DNA of 64,000 nt from Roseibacterium beibuensis (GCF_039542305.1 NZ_BAABHW010000001.1:496001-560000); one strand, 5' to 3'; counted from the stretch's first letter, positions 43,134 to 53,657 are shown. The notes: a model not told the origin generated them from the sequence alone. Translations and numbers: made by a program.

Positions 43134-44025
43134 CTTGCGTCTCCTCCAGCCGCACCGGACTGCACGGATCGAGAATTTCGAGCAGAAGCGGCGCAAGGCC
43201 CGAGCGGTCCGCCGGCAGAGTGGCGAGGGACCGCTCCAGCAGACCGCACGGTGAAAGAAGGTGGTCGGTCGGAGTTACTCGGGAAAACTCGGTCACGGAC
43301 CCGTCGCAGACGCGGGCCCGCACAGAATAGGTGCCCCGGGCGGCCGGGACCAGTGCCGCACCGGGTTCGATGATGCGAGGCGCGGGAAGTGTGCCAGTCA
43401 GGCAGGCATCGATATCGAAGAGCCGTGCGGCGCTCCGCCAGAGCGGGCCGCGTCCATGTGTGTTGGCGATAGCAGAAAGGGCCGGGTGGTCGGAATGGCG
43501 CGCGGCCACGGTGTTTTCCACCGGGTCGGGTTCGAGAGCGGTGCGGTCATCGACCAGCGGCAAGTCGACCGCCGCGATCCCGTCGGGAAAACAGGCTGCG
43601 ACTGCCGAAAGGACAGGCGCGATGCCCTGGCCCGACGCCAAGAAAGCGTTCATGTCGTCCGCAGTGTCCGGGCACCTTTGGCCGGACCCGAAAACGGCGG
43701 TTCGCACGGTGACGGGGTCGGCCTCCCAATTCGCGGGCAGGGCGTGTGACCCCGTACCGAGCCGTCCGGGTAGAACAAACATCAGACGCATGAGGTGATC
43801 GCGCAGGATCTCCCGCCGCAGACCTTCGCGCTGGCTGTCTTCGTCTTCAGCGGGCAGGCCGAGGGCAAGGCGCGCCGCGACCGCCTGAGCCGTGCGGCAA
43901 AGATTGAAGACCCTCGGCAACAGCTCGGCCACGTCCTTGGCGCGTTTGCCCACAACCAACTGTGTCACCGGCAGGCCAGGGATGGCATGGGCAACGAGAG
44001 GGGTTTGGCGGGCAATGACGGTCAT
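43126..44025 (-). CDS. hupK: hydrogenase assembly protein HupK
   Basis: 299 residues from the ATG at 44025 (MTVIARQTPLVAHAIPG). HupK proteins look like a worn-down hydrogenase large subunit. Here the C-terminus keeps LEILDPCSPVRLEE, echoing the DPC motif of HupL, while the N-terminal CxxC is absent. Thought to act as scaffold or chaperone in active-site transfer, especially in air. Starts 4 nt after the hupJ stop. Confidence 0.88.
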   Translation of the reverse strand: MTVIARQTPLVAHAIPGLPVTQLVVGKRAKDVAELLPRVFNLCRTAQAVAARLALGLPAEDEDSQREGLRREILRDHLMRLMFVLPGRLGTGSHALPANWEADPVTVRTAVFGSGQRCPDTADDMNAFLASGQGIAPVLSAVAACFPDGIAAVDLPLVDDRTALEPDPVENTVAARHSDHPALSAIANTHGRGPLWRSAARLFDIDACLTGTLPAPRIIEPGAALVPAARGTYSVRARVCDGSVTEFSRVTPTDHLLSPCGLLERSLATLPADRSGLAPLLLEILDPCSPVRLEETQDA

Positions 44026-44029
44026 CGGG

Positions 44030-44830
44030 TCAGTTCTGCGCGTCTTCGGCAAGGCCGGCGGTGATGAAGCCACGGCGTGTCGGCTCGGACAGGTCCGGCA
44101 CCGGCATATCCCCGGTCTCGACCGGCGCGGCGGCGGCAAGTTCGGCCTCGCGGCTGGCGCGGATATCGGCCTTGCGGTCTGTCTCGGCCCGCACCTCGGG
44201 GTCGAACAGCGCGACCATGACCGCGTTGGCGACGTCGACGGCCTGCTTCTGGCTGCCGAAATCCCCCATCATGCTGAAGAGCGAACAGGCCTTGTAGCCG
44301 CCGATGGTCTCGCGCGTGTTATGGATGAACTCGTACTCGCCGGAGGGGAAGGCGATGCTCTCCTTCTCGCCGGGCGTAAGGCCGGACCAATCCTCGTCTT
44401 CCCCCGGAAGCTGGATCAGGTTCATGAACCAAGGCGACAGAAGCACACCCAGGGGCCGTCCGTCATGCATGCGAAAGCCGATCGCCTCGATGCTGAGGGT
44501 GCGGTTGACCATGGGAACGTCCCGCATCTTGCCGTTCCAGATCTCGCGGAAATCTGCGACCAGCTTGTCGGTCAGCCCACGCAGGCGCACGGTTTCCATC
44601 AACGCGCTTGCGCCAGGATCACGATTGACGAGGAAATGCTCCTTCGGGGCACCGCAATTCGGGCAGGACCAGTCCTCGGGCAGATCGCGGAACGCCGTGC
44701 CCGGGTCGATCTGGCGATAGCTGTCGCCTTCGGCCGGGTCGTAGGGCGTCCAGCAGATCTTGCATTCCAGCACGGCCTCGGCGCTGAACCCCTCGGGGCT
44801 GTTGTGATAGCCGCCTTCGAAGGGGGTCAT
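44030..44830 (-). CDS. hupJ: rubredoxin-HupJ (HybE-type) fusion
   Basis: 266 residues. Residues 20-66 are a complete rubredoxin (CKICWTPYDPAEGD with Cys23/26; WSCPNCGAPKEHF with Cys56/59). Residues 75-225 match the HybE/HupJ assembly chaperone family. In Rhizobium, rubredoxin HupI and HupJ are separate proteins, whereas here they are fused. A role in protecting or assembling the small subunit and its Fe-S clusters under oxygen is likely from related work. Overlaps hupH by 4 bp. Confidence 0.88.
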   Translation of the reverse strand: MTPFEGGYHNSPEGFSAEAVLECKICWTPYDPAEGDSYRQIDPGTAFRDLPEDWSCPNCGAPKEHFLVNRDPGASALMETVRLRGLTDKLVADFREIWNGKMRDVPMVNRTLSIEAIGFRMHDGRPLGVLLSPWFMNLIQLPGEDEDWSGLTPGEKESIAFPSGEYEFIHNTRETIGGYKACSLFSMMGDFGSQKQAVDVANAVMVALFDPEVRAETDRKADIRASREAELAAAAPVETGDMPVPDLSEPTRRGFITAGLAEDAQN

Positions 44831-45660
44831 CGGATCGCCTCCAGCACCTGCCTCAGCCGCTTGCTACTGTCTTCGAGGTCTTCGGATGCGGCAAGGACGA
44901 CCTCGGGCAGGTCGGTCACCTCGAATGTGTCGAGGATCAGCGTATCCATCGAATTGAAATACTGCACCCGCCAGACATGGGGCAGGGCCGTCGCGGTCAC
45001 GCGGCAATTTCCGTAGCCGCGCGACAGGATCGTTGCCGCGCCCTGGCCCAGGGCGGCATCGAGCCAGACAAGATCTTCCTCGCTGTGGGGCAGAAGCGAC
45101 AGATTGACGACATGCAACTCTGCCTGCTGCGAATAGGCACCCGACTTGTCCTTGAGTTCGACGTAAAGCGGCGGTGCGTTCAGGACCTGCGGGTTGCGCG
45201 GCGTGTCGGTGCCTTGCGCGGGCCGGGTCACTTCGAAGCCCCGTTTCGTGACGATCTCGGGGATCGCGGCAACCTCGATCCGGTCGATCCCGTGGCCGGA
45301 CAGGACCCAGACGCCGGCAAATACGCTTTCCTGGATGGCGATGGCCGGGACGCCGCGCAATTTCACCGAGACTTCGCCTTGACCCAGCGTTTCGGCCATG
45401 AGGCTGCGGTTCTGCGTGTCGAGGTCGCCCAGGTCGAACCCGACTTGCGCGCCGCCCGCGGCCACGGTGTCACAGGCGGTGGCGATTGCTTCGAGCAGGG
45501 CGAGCGCGGGTGAATAGGCGCTGCTGTCCTCGACCTCGGGCAGGTGCGGGGCATAGACGCGCATGTCCTGCGGCATCGGCATGTACTGGGGGGCGCCATC
45601 GGCATCGTCGGTTTGCGAGCCGGGCCCGAAGCCCATTGGTGGAAGGTGAAAGTTGGCCAT
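44827..45660 (-). CDS. hupH: hydrogenase expression/assembly protein HupH
   Basis: 277 residues (MANFHLPPMGFGPGSQTDDA). HyaF/HupH family. Hallmarks: QYMPMPQDMRVYAPHLPEVE, and the C-terminal ILSRGYGNCRVTATALPHVW. Thought to help assemble the small subunit. It lies between hupG (9 nt gap) and hupJ (4 bp overlap). Confidence 0.9.
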   Translation of the reverse strand: MANFHLPPMGFGPGSQTDDADGAPQYMPMPQDMRVYAPHLPEVEDSSAYSPALALLEAIATACDTVAAGGAQVGFDLGDLDTQNRSLMAETLGQGEVSVKLRGVPAIAIQESVFAGVWVLSGHGIDRIEVAAIPEIVTKRGFEVTRPAQGTDTPRNPQVLNAPPLYVELKDKSGAYSQQAELHVVNLSLLPHSEEDLVWLDAALGQGAATILSRGYGNCRVTATALPHVWRVQYFNSMDTLILDTFEVTDLPEVVLAASEDLEDSSKRLRQVLEAIR

Positions 45661-45669
45661 GACGGGTCC

Positions 45670-46062
45670 TTATTCAGCGACGGCGGGGGCGGCGGGGGCG
45701 GCGAGGATGCGGGTGATCCGGTCCATGTAGTCGGACCAGTCGCGCACCTTGGCGATGGCGCCAATGGGCTGACCTTCGCGGAAGAACAGCAGGCTGGGTG
45801 TCTTGTAGGTCTTGCCGAGTTCGCGGGCCTCGGTCTCGATGTCGTCGTCGACGACGGCGCAATCGAACCGGTTCTGGAAGGCCATGCGAAGCTCGGGGGC
45901 GATGACCGCCACATCGGCTGTTTCGAGGTTGCGGGCCGGGTCGCCGGGGACGAACAGGACATGTTCGCCGGGGGCTGACACAAAGGCCTGTAGGGCCTCG
46001 CTATCAGTCAGTCGGGGCCAGCCGAATTCCGTGGTCAGGCGGTCAATCAGGGGGTGGGTCAT
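45670..46062 (-). CDS. hupG: hydrogenase assembly protein HupG (thioredoxin-fold)
   Basis: 130 residues from the ATG at 46062 (MTHPLIDRL). HyaE/HupG family: thioredoxin fold without a CxxC (the site reads VPGDPARNLE). Ala/Pro-rich C-terminal tail. HyaE-type proteins bind the Tat signal of the small subunit. The HupF stop lies 13 nt upstream. Confidence 0.88.
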   Translation of the reverse strand: MTHPLIDRLTTEFGWPRLTDSEALQAFVSAPGEHVLFVPGDPARNLETADVAVIAPELRMAFQNRFDCAVVDDDIETEARELGKTYKTPSLLFFREGQPIGAIAKVRDWSDYMDRITRILAAPAAPAVAE

Positions 46063-46075
46063 GGGTTCGCGGTCC

Positions 46076-46396
46076 TCAGGCGTGGGTTTTGCCGGCCGCC
46101 TGCGCGGCGGCCAGGTGCGGGGGCAGGGTTGGTCCCCGGGATTCAAGATCGGCGAAGGCATCTCCAAGTTCGCCCCCCGCCATCAGCGCGCCCAGACCGT
46201 CGAGCGCGGCACGGATCTTTTGCGCCTCGTCTTCGGGCAGAACCTCGCGGGCAGCGCCAAGGAAGGTCAGCACCCAGGTTCCGGGCGCGAGCGGGCCTGT
46301 CAGCGACAGGTCGATCAGCCTTTCGCTATCGCCATCGCGGGCGGTCGCGGCGATGCCATCTCTGGACAGGATCTGCATGGGAATGCCGACACACAT
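46076..46396 (-). CDS. hupF: HypC-like chaperone HupF
   Basis: 106 residues. Begins MCVGIPMQI with the functional Cys2. Middle part with GTWVLTFLGAAREVL; a C-terminal extension of about 30 residues distinguishes it from HypC. HupF is a HupL-specific, HypC-like chaperone that stabilises the immature large subunit in oxygen. Starts 3 nt after the hupD stop. Confidence 0.92.
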   Translation of the reverse strand: MCVGIPMQILSRDGIAATARDGDSERLIDLSLTGPLAPGTWVLTFLGAAREVLPEDEAQKIRAALDGLGALMAGGELGDAFADLESRGPTLPPHLAAAQAAGKTHA

Positions 46397-46399
46397 GGC

Positions 46400-47008
46400 T
46401 CAGGCCCGTCCCGGAAGAAAGCGTTCGTCCCCGATGCGGCACGCATCCTCGGGCGAGGGGCGCCCATCTTCGTAGGCATCGCGCAGGATGGAGGGATCGG
46501 CGAGATCGGACCCATCACTTTGCCCGGGGGTGGGCGTGACCCCGAGCGCAGCCAGCTTGTCCAGCGCGATGTCGATCGCCGGGTCGATCTGGGCGGCAAC
46601 GACTGCGCGCAGACCACCGCCGTAATCCTCGAGTTCTTCGGGCTGGCAGCCGATGAGGATCAGCGTCTCGGGGCAGGAGCCCATCAGGCGGGCCGTTGCG
46701 ATGACATCCTGAAAGCCGGTCTGGTGCAGGCTCATTTTCTTGGCGCCCATGAAGGAGGGCACGTCGTCCCCCTCGATGAGCTTCAGGGTGCCGGGAGGCA
46801 GGCCATAATCGACCGCATCGAAGACGATCAGCGTTTCGGCGTCGTCAAGGAAGGGCAGCAGGTAGAGACCCTGTGTTCCGCCGTCCATGACATGGACGTC
46901 GGGGCCGAGTGACCAGCGCCGGGCCAGCTCTTCGACGCAGCGCACGCCAAAGCCTTCATCGGCCCACAGGACGTTTCCAATACCCAGAATGAGTGTCTTG
47001 GCGCCCAT
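46400..47008 (-). CDS. hupD: hydrogenase maturation endopeptidase HupD
   Basis: 202 residues. HycI/HyaD protease family: GIGNVLWADEGFGVRCVEEL holds the first nickel-binding acidic residue, and further ligands lie in VFDAVDYGLPPGTL (Asp) and the conserved His of MSLHQTGFQDV. It removes the C-terminal 15 residues of HupL after nickel insertion. Strong Shine-Dalgarno (GGGGAGGAG). It begins a new block, 300 bp after hupC. Confidence 0.92.
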   Translation of the reverse strand: MGAKTLILGIGNVLWADEGFGVRCVEELARRWSLGPDVHVMDGGTQGLYLLPFLDDAETLIVFDAVDYGLPPGTLKLIEGDDVPSFMGAKKMSLHQTGFQDVIATARLMGSCPETLILIGCQPEELEDYGGGLRAVVAAQIDPAIDIALDKLAALGVTPTPGQSDGSDLADPSILRDAYEDGRPSPEDACRIGDERFLPGRA

Positions 47009-47308
47009 GACTCCTCCCCTTCATCGGCAAACCGGACAAGCGGTGTTCATTTGTTGTCCCGACCGACACTAGAGTGACCGGTTCGCCAGCGCCATTTTTT
47101 CGGGAATGCAGGGGATTTCGGTAAGGGGTTGAATTATAATAGTTTTAATGTGTGCGATTGCATGCCAGATGACACATGGTGCAAAGTTAGTATCCATTTT
47201 GGTTCACAATTGAAAGCAAAGCTTACAATGAAAGCGACGGGCCGAAGCCCGCCGCCATTCGTACTGAATCACTCTTTAAGACGTTTTGACGGTACGCCCG
47301 TCAGCTGC
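47009..47308. other. AT-rich spacer inside the hup cluster
   Basis: A 300-bp gap between hupC and hupD, in a cluster where genes otherwise overlap or nearly touch. The part 47129-47240 is clearly richer in AT than its neighbours and contains a TATAAT-like element on both strands near 47135. A hairpin lies at 47287-47303. It could hold a secondary promoter for hupDFGHJK-hyp or be a small inserted relic. No gene seen. Confidence 0.5.
47287..47303 (-). terminator. small hairpin after hupC
   Basis: TGACGG and CCGTCA with a 5-nt loop, 5 nt after the hupC stop. On the minus strand AAAACG follows, so it is more likely an mRNA 3' end stabiliser for hupSLC than a full terminator. Confidence 0.45.
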
Positions 47309-48085
47309 TCAATCCGGCTTGTCGTCCTTGAACGTGCGGTGGCCGGAAATCATGGTCGAGACCATGGACTGCCGCGAAAGGATGTCTTCGCGGATCGCGG
47401 CGTAGACGTGAATGATGATGAACACGATGATCGTCCACATGCCCAGGTGATGCAGCGAATGCATCGCCTGGCTTCCCCCGACCAGCGGAATGGCCCAGCC
47501 AAAGAGCGTGTCCGCCCAGGACCCCGCCCCGAGACCCTCGCCATAAAGCGCAAGCCCGGTGCCGACCATGTAGGCGATGCCGATTGTGATGAAGAAGAAC
47601 ATCGCCGCCTGCGCCAGGGGATTGTGGCCGACATATTTCTTCGGCTCTGGTTCAAGGAACATGTACCAGCGAAGTTCGAAGTACACCTCGTACCACCAGC
47701 GCTTGTTCCATACCGGCAAGCGAAAGAGCTGCCGCGCATGGCGGTTGCCCACGAACGCCCAGTAGATGCGCCCGATGAACATGACCATCATCAGCAGTCC
47801 TGCGGTGAAATGCGCGAACCGGATATAGCCGAAGACGAACTGGTAGTTCGCCTCGTCGATCTGCATCGTCGGCGGAGGAGAGCCGATGAACCAGCCGGTC
47901 ACGCACAGGACAAGGATTGCCAGTGCGTTCAGCCAGTGCCACAGCCGCACGGGCCACTCGTAGACGTAGACGGCCGTGCGCTGGCGAATGCTCTCGATGT
48001 CGCTTTCGGTCGCGTCCCCGGTCAGCCGGGATGACTGGAGCGGTTCGACATCGGGATTGGGGATGTGGATCGTACGTTCATCCAT
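47309..48085 (-). CDS. hupC: [NiFe]-hydrogenase b-type cytochrome HupC
   Basis: 258 residues, four membrane helices. Heme-ligand histidines lie in VRLWHWLNALAI, IRFAHFTAGLLMM and MHSLHHLGMWTI, and a further conserved His in IIIHVYAAI. It anchors HupSL at the periplasmic face and passes electrons from H2 to the quinone pool. Its start overlaps the preceding small gene by 8 bp. Confidence 0.93.
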   Translation of the reverse strand: MDERTIHIPNPDVEPLQSSRLTGDATESDIESIRQRTAVYVYEWPVRLWHWLNALAILVLCVTGWFIGSPPPTMQIDEANYQFVFGYIRFAHFTAGLLMMVMFIGRIYWAFVGNRHARQLFRLPVWNKRWWYEVYFELRWYMFLEPEPKKYVGHNPLAQAAMFFFITIGIAYMVGTGLALYGEGLGAGSWADTLFGWAIPLVGGSQAMHSLHHLGMWTIIVFIIIHVYAAIREDILSRQSMVSTMISGHRTFKDDKPD

Positions 48086-48275
48086 TTCTGTTGCCCCCCG
48101 ACTTGCGCCCCGCGATCCAGCCGAGAACCGGCAGCACCACGAGGACCGCGAGGGCGGTCAGCGCGATCAGGTGATCGGGCTCGCTCAGCCAATGGGCCTC
48201 GGTCTGGGCGCCGTGGCCGGGATGGGCCATGGCGGCGCCGGTCGACATAAGGAAAATTGCAAATGACTGTTTCAT
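48078..48275 (-). CDS. small membrane protein between hupL and hupC
   Basis: 65 residues. A signal peptide (MKQSFAIFLMSTGAAMA) ends just before HPGHG, followed by EAHWLSEPDHLIALTALAVL and one membrane helix, ending in a basic tail (GRKSGGNRNG). A His-rich start after the signal (HPGHG) also occurs in HupE/UreJ nickel permeases, but the protein is far shorter. Spacing is operon-like: 12 nt after the hupL stop, and overlapping hupC by 8 bp. Function unknown; periplasmic metal binding or stabilisation of the HupSL-HupC contact is a guess. Confidence 0.75.
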   Translation of the reverse strand: MKQSFAIFLMSTGAAMAHPGHGAQTEAHWLSEPDHLIALTALAVLVVLPVLGWIAGRKSGGNRNG

Positions 48276-48287
48276 GTGGCGTCTCCT

Positions 48288-50081
<1,794 letters not shown>

Positions 50082-50084
50082 CTA

Positions 50085-51176
50085 TCAAGCCTCCTCGGAC
50101 GCGGCGTTCTGGGTTTTGCGTTGCGCAGACTTGAGGGCCGAGACGGCGGCATGAACAGCGATGCCGCCGCCGACGACGCCCGCTGCGGTCATGCCGATCT
50201 GGTCGGCATTCGCCTCGACCCCGAACTGGGTCAGGTCGGTCACGCGATCGTAGAAACTGCCCTGGTCCCAGAAGCCGTCTTCGGAACAGCCGATGCAGCC
50301 ATGGCCCGACTGGATCGGAAAGCTGACGCCTTCGTTCCAGCGGATGGTAGAGCAGGCGTTGTAGGTGGTTGGACCCTTGCACCCCATCTTGTAGAGGCAG
50401 TAACCGCGCCGGGCATTCTCGTCGTCCCAGTTCTCGACGAACTGACCGGCGTCGAAGTGCGGGCGACGATAGCATTTGTCATGGATGCGCTGGCCGTAGA
50501 ACATCGCCGGGCGGCCTTGGCGGTCCAGTTCCGGCATGCGGTCGAAGGTCAGCATGTAGGTGATCACGCCGGTCATCACCTCGGCGATGGGCGGGCAGCC
50601 GGGCACCTTGATGATGGGCTTATCGGTGATGACCTGGTGAACGGGGGTGGCGCGCGTCGGGTTCGGCGCTGCCGCCTGTACGCACCCGTAGGACGCGCAG
50701 GCACCCCAGCTGATGATGGCGCGCGCGCCCTCGGCGGCGTAGCGCAGCTTTTCGACGAAGGGACGGCCTCCGGTGATGCAGAACATCCCGTCTTCGTTCA
50801 GGGGCGGGTTGCCCTCGACGGCGAGGATGTAGTTGCCGCGATACTCTTCGATGGTCTCTTCCAGCGTGCGTTCGGCGGCTTCGCCGGCGGCCGCCATCAG
50901 CGTGTCGTCATAGTCGAGAGAGATCATCGACAGAACGACGTCGCGCACCAGCGGGTGGGCGGAGCGGATGAAGCTTTCCGAACAGCAGGTGCATTCCAGA
51001 CCGTGCAACCAGATGACCGGCGTTCGCGGGCGCGTTTCCATCGCGTGCGCGATGCGCGGCACGAAGCTCGGGCCGAGGCCGAGGGCCGCGGCGGTGAGAG
51101 AGCAGTATTTCATGAAACTGCGCCGGGTGATCCCCTGGCGCCGCATCACGTCGTAGAAGGTTTCCAAAGCTGGCAA
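50085..51176 (-). CDS. hupS: uptake [NiFe]-hydrogenase small subunit
   Basis: 363 residues from a TTG at 51176, chosen because GGAGGA lies 9 nt before it and no ATG is available in frame near the family's usual start (LETFYDVMRRQG). The twin-arginine signal is ITRRSFMKYCSL. The mature part starts near METRPRTPVIWLHGLECTCC and carries Cys ligands of the three Fe-S clusters (GCPPIAEVM, HDKCYRRPHF, CLYKMGCKGPTTYNAC, GCIGCSE). A C-terminal membrane helix (IGMTAAGVVGGGIAVHAAVS) anchors the enzyme. Confidence 0.93.
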   Translation of the reverse strand: MPALETFYDVMRRQGITRRSFMKYCSLTAAALGLGPSFVPRIAHAMETRPRTPVIWLHGLECTCCSESFIRSAHPLVRDVVLSMISLDYDDTLMAAAGEAAERTLEETIEEYRGNYILAVEGNPPLNEDGMFCITGGRPFVEKLRYAAEGARAIISWGACASYGCVQAAAPNPTRATPVHQVITDKPIIKVPGCPPIAEVMTGVITYMLTFDRMPELDRQGRPAMFYGQRIHDKCYRRPHFDAGQFVENWDDENARRGYCLYKMGCKGPTTYNACSTIRWNEGVSFPIQSGHGCIGCSEDGFWDQGSFYDRVTDLTQFGVEANADQIGMTAAGVVGGGIAVHAAVSALKSAQRKTQNAASEEA

Positions 51177-51413
51177 AGCTGGCTGTCCTCCGGTGTCGAT
51201 CCTGCCCGCAGCGGCATGCGCGGGCTCCTCCAAGCCTCAGGATGGCGTCGGCGGCGGACCAGGGAACGGAAAAGGGCGACTCCCTCGAACAAATGATGAA
51301 AAGATATTGAAAACAGGGTGATGGGCGCGGTTTCGACGCCAATGTATGCCATGGTGTCCGGTTGCTTCGTTGCCGGAGCGCGCACCGGGTGGCAGGCACC
51401 TTACCGGCTGCGG
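51177..51413 (-). promoter_or_regulatory. hypF-hupS intergenic region, presumed hupSL promoter
   Basis: 237 bp before hupS. It contains an AT-rich patch at 51288-51318, in the place where IHF and promoter elements occur in R. capsulatus. I found neither a TTG-N5-CAA HupR half-site pair nor a good -35/-10 pair, so the promoter is assigned by position only. Confidence 0.4.
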
Positions 51414-53657
51414 TTATGCTTGTGCCGCCGCGACAAGCGCTTGCCCAAGGGCGAGACCACCATCGTTGGCCGGCGTCTCGTGGTGCAGGAGAACCGGAAG
51501 ATCAGCGAGAGCCTCGGCGCAGAGCGACAGGAGCGTGGCGTTCTGAAAACACCCCCCCGACAGGGCGACAGCGGCGGCGCGGCCGGCCTCAACCTCGCGC
51601 CGGGCGAGACCGCAAAATGCCTGCGCCAGACCGGCGTGGAACCGGGCGGCCATGACCTCGGGCGCGATGCCATCCGCGCGGTCTTTTGCGAAGGCGTGGA
51701 ACAGGGGCGCCGGGTCGATCTGGTTGCCGCACAGATCGAACGGGTAGGGGGCGCCGAACCCGTCGGGCGCCCGCCGCGCCAGTGTCTCGAGCCGCATGGC
51801 GGCCTCGCCCTCGAAGCTTTGCGACCCCGCGACAAGGCCCAGGGCTGCGGCGAAGGCATCGAACAGGCGGCCGGCCGAACTGGACAAGGGCGCGTTGATC
51901 CCGCGTGCCGCCGCCGCGCGGGCGAGCGCGAGATCCGGGCCTCGAAGCATCTCGTCTGCGAGGTCGTAAAGTCCGGCGGCGTCCAGTCGTGCGAGCAGGT
52001 TGCGCCAAGGGTCGCGCTGCGCGGCGTCCCCCCCGATCAACGGGGCGGGCGCCAGATGCGCCACGCGCGCGAAGCCCGCATAGTCCCCCACCAGAAGCTC
52101 TCCGCCCCAGATCGTGCCATCGTCGCCAAGGCCCAAGCCATCGAGAATGATGCCGGCGACCCTGCCGCCGTCACGGGGCCATCCGTTCTCCCCAAGGCAG
52201 GCGGCGAGATGGGCATGGTGGTGCTGAACTTCGACAAGGCGTGACCCGGCCGCGCGGCGGGCCGCGTGGGCCGACGCCCGGTAGCCCGGGTGCAGATCGC
52301 AGGCGAACAGCGTTGGCTCATGGTTGAACAGGGCCGCGTAATCGGCGTCGGCCTTGCGAAACTCATCGAAACACAACCGGTCGTCGAGATCGCCCAGATG
52401 ATGAGACAGCAGCGCCCGGCCCGACTTGGTCAGGCAGATCGCGGATTTGAGCTGCCCGCCGAAGGCAAGGGTTTGCGGGGCATCCTCGAATCCAGGGGGC
52501 AAGGGCAGCGTTCCCGGCACGCGGCCGCGGGCGCGCCGCAGCGCCATCGGCCCCTGTGGCGTGATCCGTTCAACGGAATCGTCGAGACGCCGCAGGATGT
52601 CCCTGTCGTGCATGAGAAACCCGTCGCAGAAAGCCGAGAGTTTCTCGCGCGCTTCTTCATTGCCGATGACCTGCGGTTGGCCCGAGAGGTTGCCGGAGGT
52701 CATCACAAGTGGCGTGTTGATCGCGTCGAGCAAAAGGTGATGCAGCGGCGTCGGCGGTACCATCCATCCCAGCGTGTCCTGTCCCGGTGCGATGCTGTCT
52801 GGAAGGTCCGATGCGGTCCGCTGCAACAGCATGATCGGGGCGGCAGAGGATTGAAGGCGCTTCTCTTGTGCCTCCGTCAGGTCGGAATGCTGTCGGATCA
52901 TCGCGGGCGTGCCAATGAGGGCAAAGGGTTTTCCCGGCCGTCGTTTCCGGTCGCGCAGCCGGTTGACCGCATCGCCATTCGTCGCGTCGCAGGCCAGGTG
53001 GAACCCGCCCAGTCCCTTGATCGCAAGGATAGCGCCTGCGGACAGAAGGTGAGTGGCCTCGGCAATCGCATCGCCAGTTACTTCCGCCCCGTCCATCTCC
53101 AGCCAGAGGCGCGGGCCGCAGGCCGGGCAGGCGACCGGTTGGGCGTGGAATCGGCGATCCGCAGGGTCTTCGTATTCGGCGCGGCAATCCTGACACAACT
53201 CGAACACCGCCATCGAGGTGTGCGCGCGATCATAGGGCAATTGGTCGAGGATCGTGAAGCGCGGGCCGCAGTGAGTGCAGTTCGTGAAGGCGTAGCGATG
53301 ACGGCGCTGCGCGGGGTCACGGATCTCGGCAAGGCAGTCGGGGCAGGTGGCAGCATCCGGAGTGACCCCGGTATCGGCGCTACCGGCAGACGACGCAATG
53401 ATGTCGAACCCGTCGGGCGCGGTTGCGAAATCGTGGCTGGCCCCTTCCACGGATTGTACGTCGGCCAGCGGGGGCGCATCGGTGTGCAGGGCGGTTTCGA
53501 ACCGGGCCAGATCCCCGCCCCAGGCGTGGATCAGCACCCCTTCGGCGTCGTTGCGGACATCGCCCGCCACCCCGAGCCGATGCGCAAGATCCCAGACGAA
53601 GGGGCGATATCCGACACCTTGCACCTGCCCTCGCACGCGGATGCGACGGCCCTTCAT
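51414..53657 (-). CDS. hypF: carbamoyltransferase HypF
   Basis: 747 residues from the ATG at 53657 (MKGRRIRVRGQVQGVGYRPF). Domains in order: acylphosphatase (1-90), two zinc fingers (CPDCLAEIRD, NCTHCGPRF, CQDCRAEYED, CPACGP; about 105-185), YrdC-like carbamoyl-adenylate domain (GAILAIKGLGGFHLACDA), and a Kae1-like C-terminal domain with VEVQHHHAHLAACLGENG. Makes carbamoyl groups from carbamoyl phosphate and loads HypE. Shares one base with the hupV stop. Confidence 0.95.
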   Translation of the reverse strand: MKGRRIRVRGQVQGVGYRPFVWDLAHRLGVAGDVRNDAEGVLIHAWGGDLARFETALHTDAPPLADVQSVEGASHDFATAPDGFDIIASSAGSADTGVTPDAATCPDCLAEIRDPAQRRHRYAFTNCTHCGPRFTILDQLPYDRAHTSMAVFELCQDCRAEYEDPADRRFHAQPVACPACGPRLWLEMDGAEVTGDAIAEATHLLSAGAILAIKGLGGFHLACDATNGDAVNRLRDRKRRPGKPFALIGTPAMIRQHSDLTEAQEKRLQSSAAPIMLLQRTASDLPDSIAPGQDTLGWMVPPTPLHHLLLDAINTPLVMTSGNLSGQPQVIGNEEAREKLSAFCDGFLMHDRDILRRLDDSVERITPQGPMALRRARGRVPGTLPLPPGFEDAPQTLAFGGQLKSAICLTKSGRALLSHHLGDLDDRLCFDEFRKADADYAALFNHEPTLFACDLHPGYRASAHAARRAAGSRLVEVQHHHAHLAACLGENGWPRDGGRVAGIILDGLGLGDDGTIWGGELLVGDYAGFARVAHLAPAPLIGGDAAQRDPWRNLLARLDAAGLYDLADEMLRGPDLALARAAAARGINAPLSSSAGRLFDAFAAALGLVAGSQSFEGEAAMRLETLARRAPDGFGAPYPFDLCGNQIDPAPLFHAFAKDRADGIAPEVMAARFHAGLAQAFCGLARREVEAGRAAAVALSGGCFQNATLLSLCAEALADLPVLLHHETPANDGGLALGQALVAAAQA

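Noticed and set aside
51177..51413. HupR operator (TTG-N5-CAA) upstream of hupS
   Set aside because: No such pair is present. The only similar element is TTG-N11-CAA near 51420, inside hypF, with the wrong spacing.
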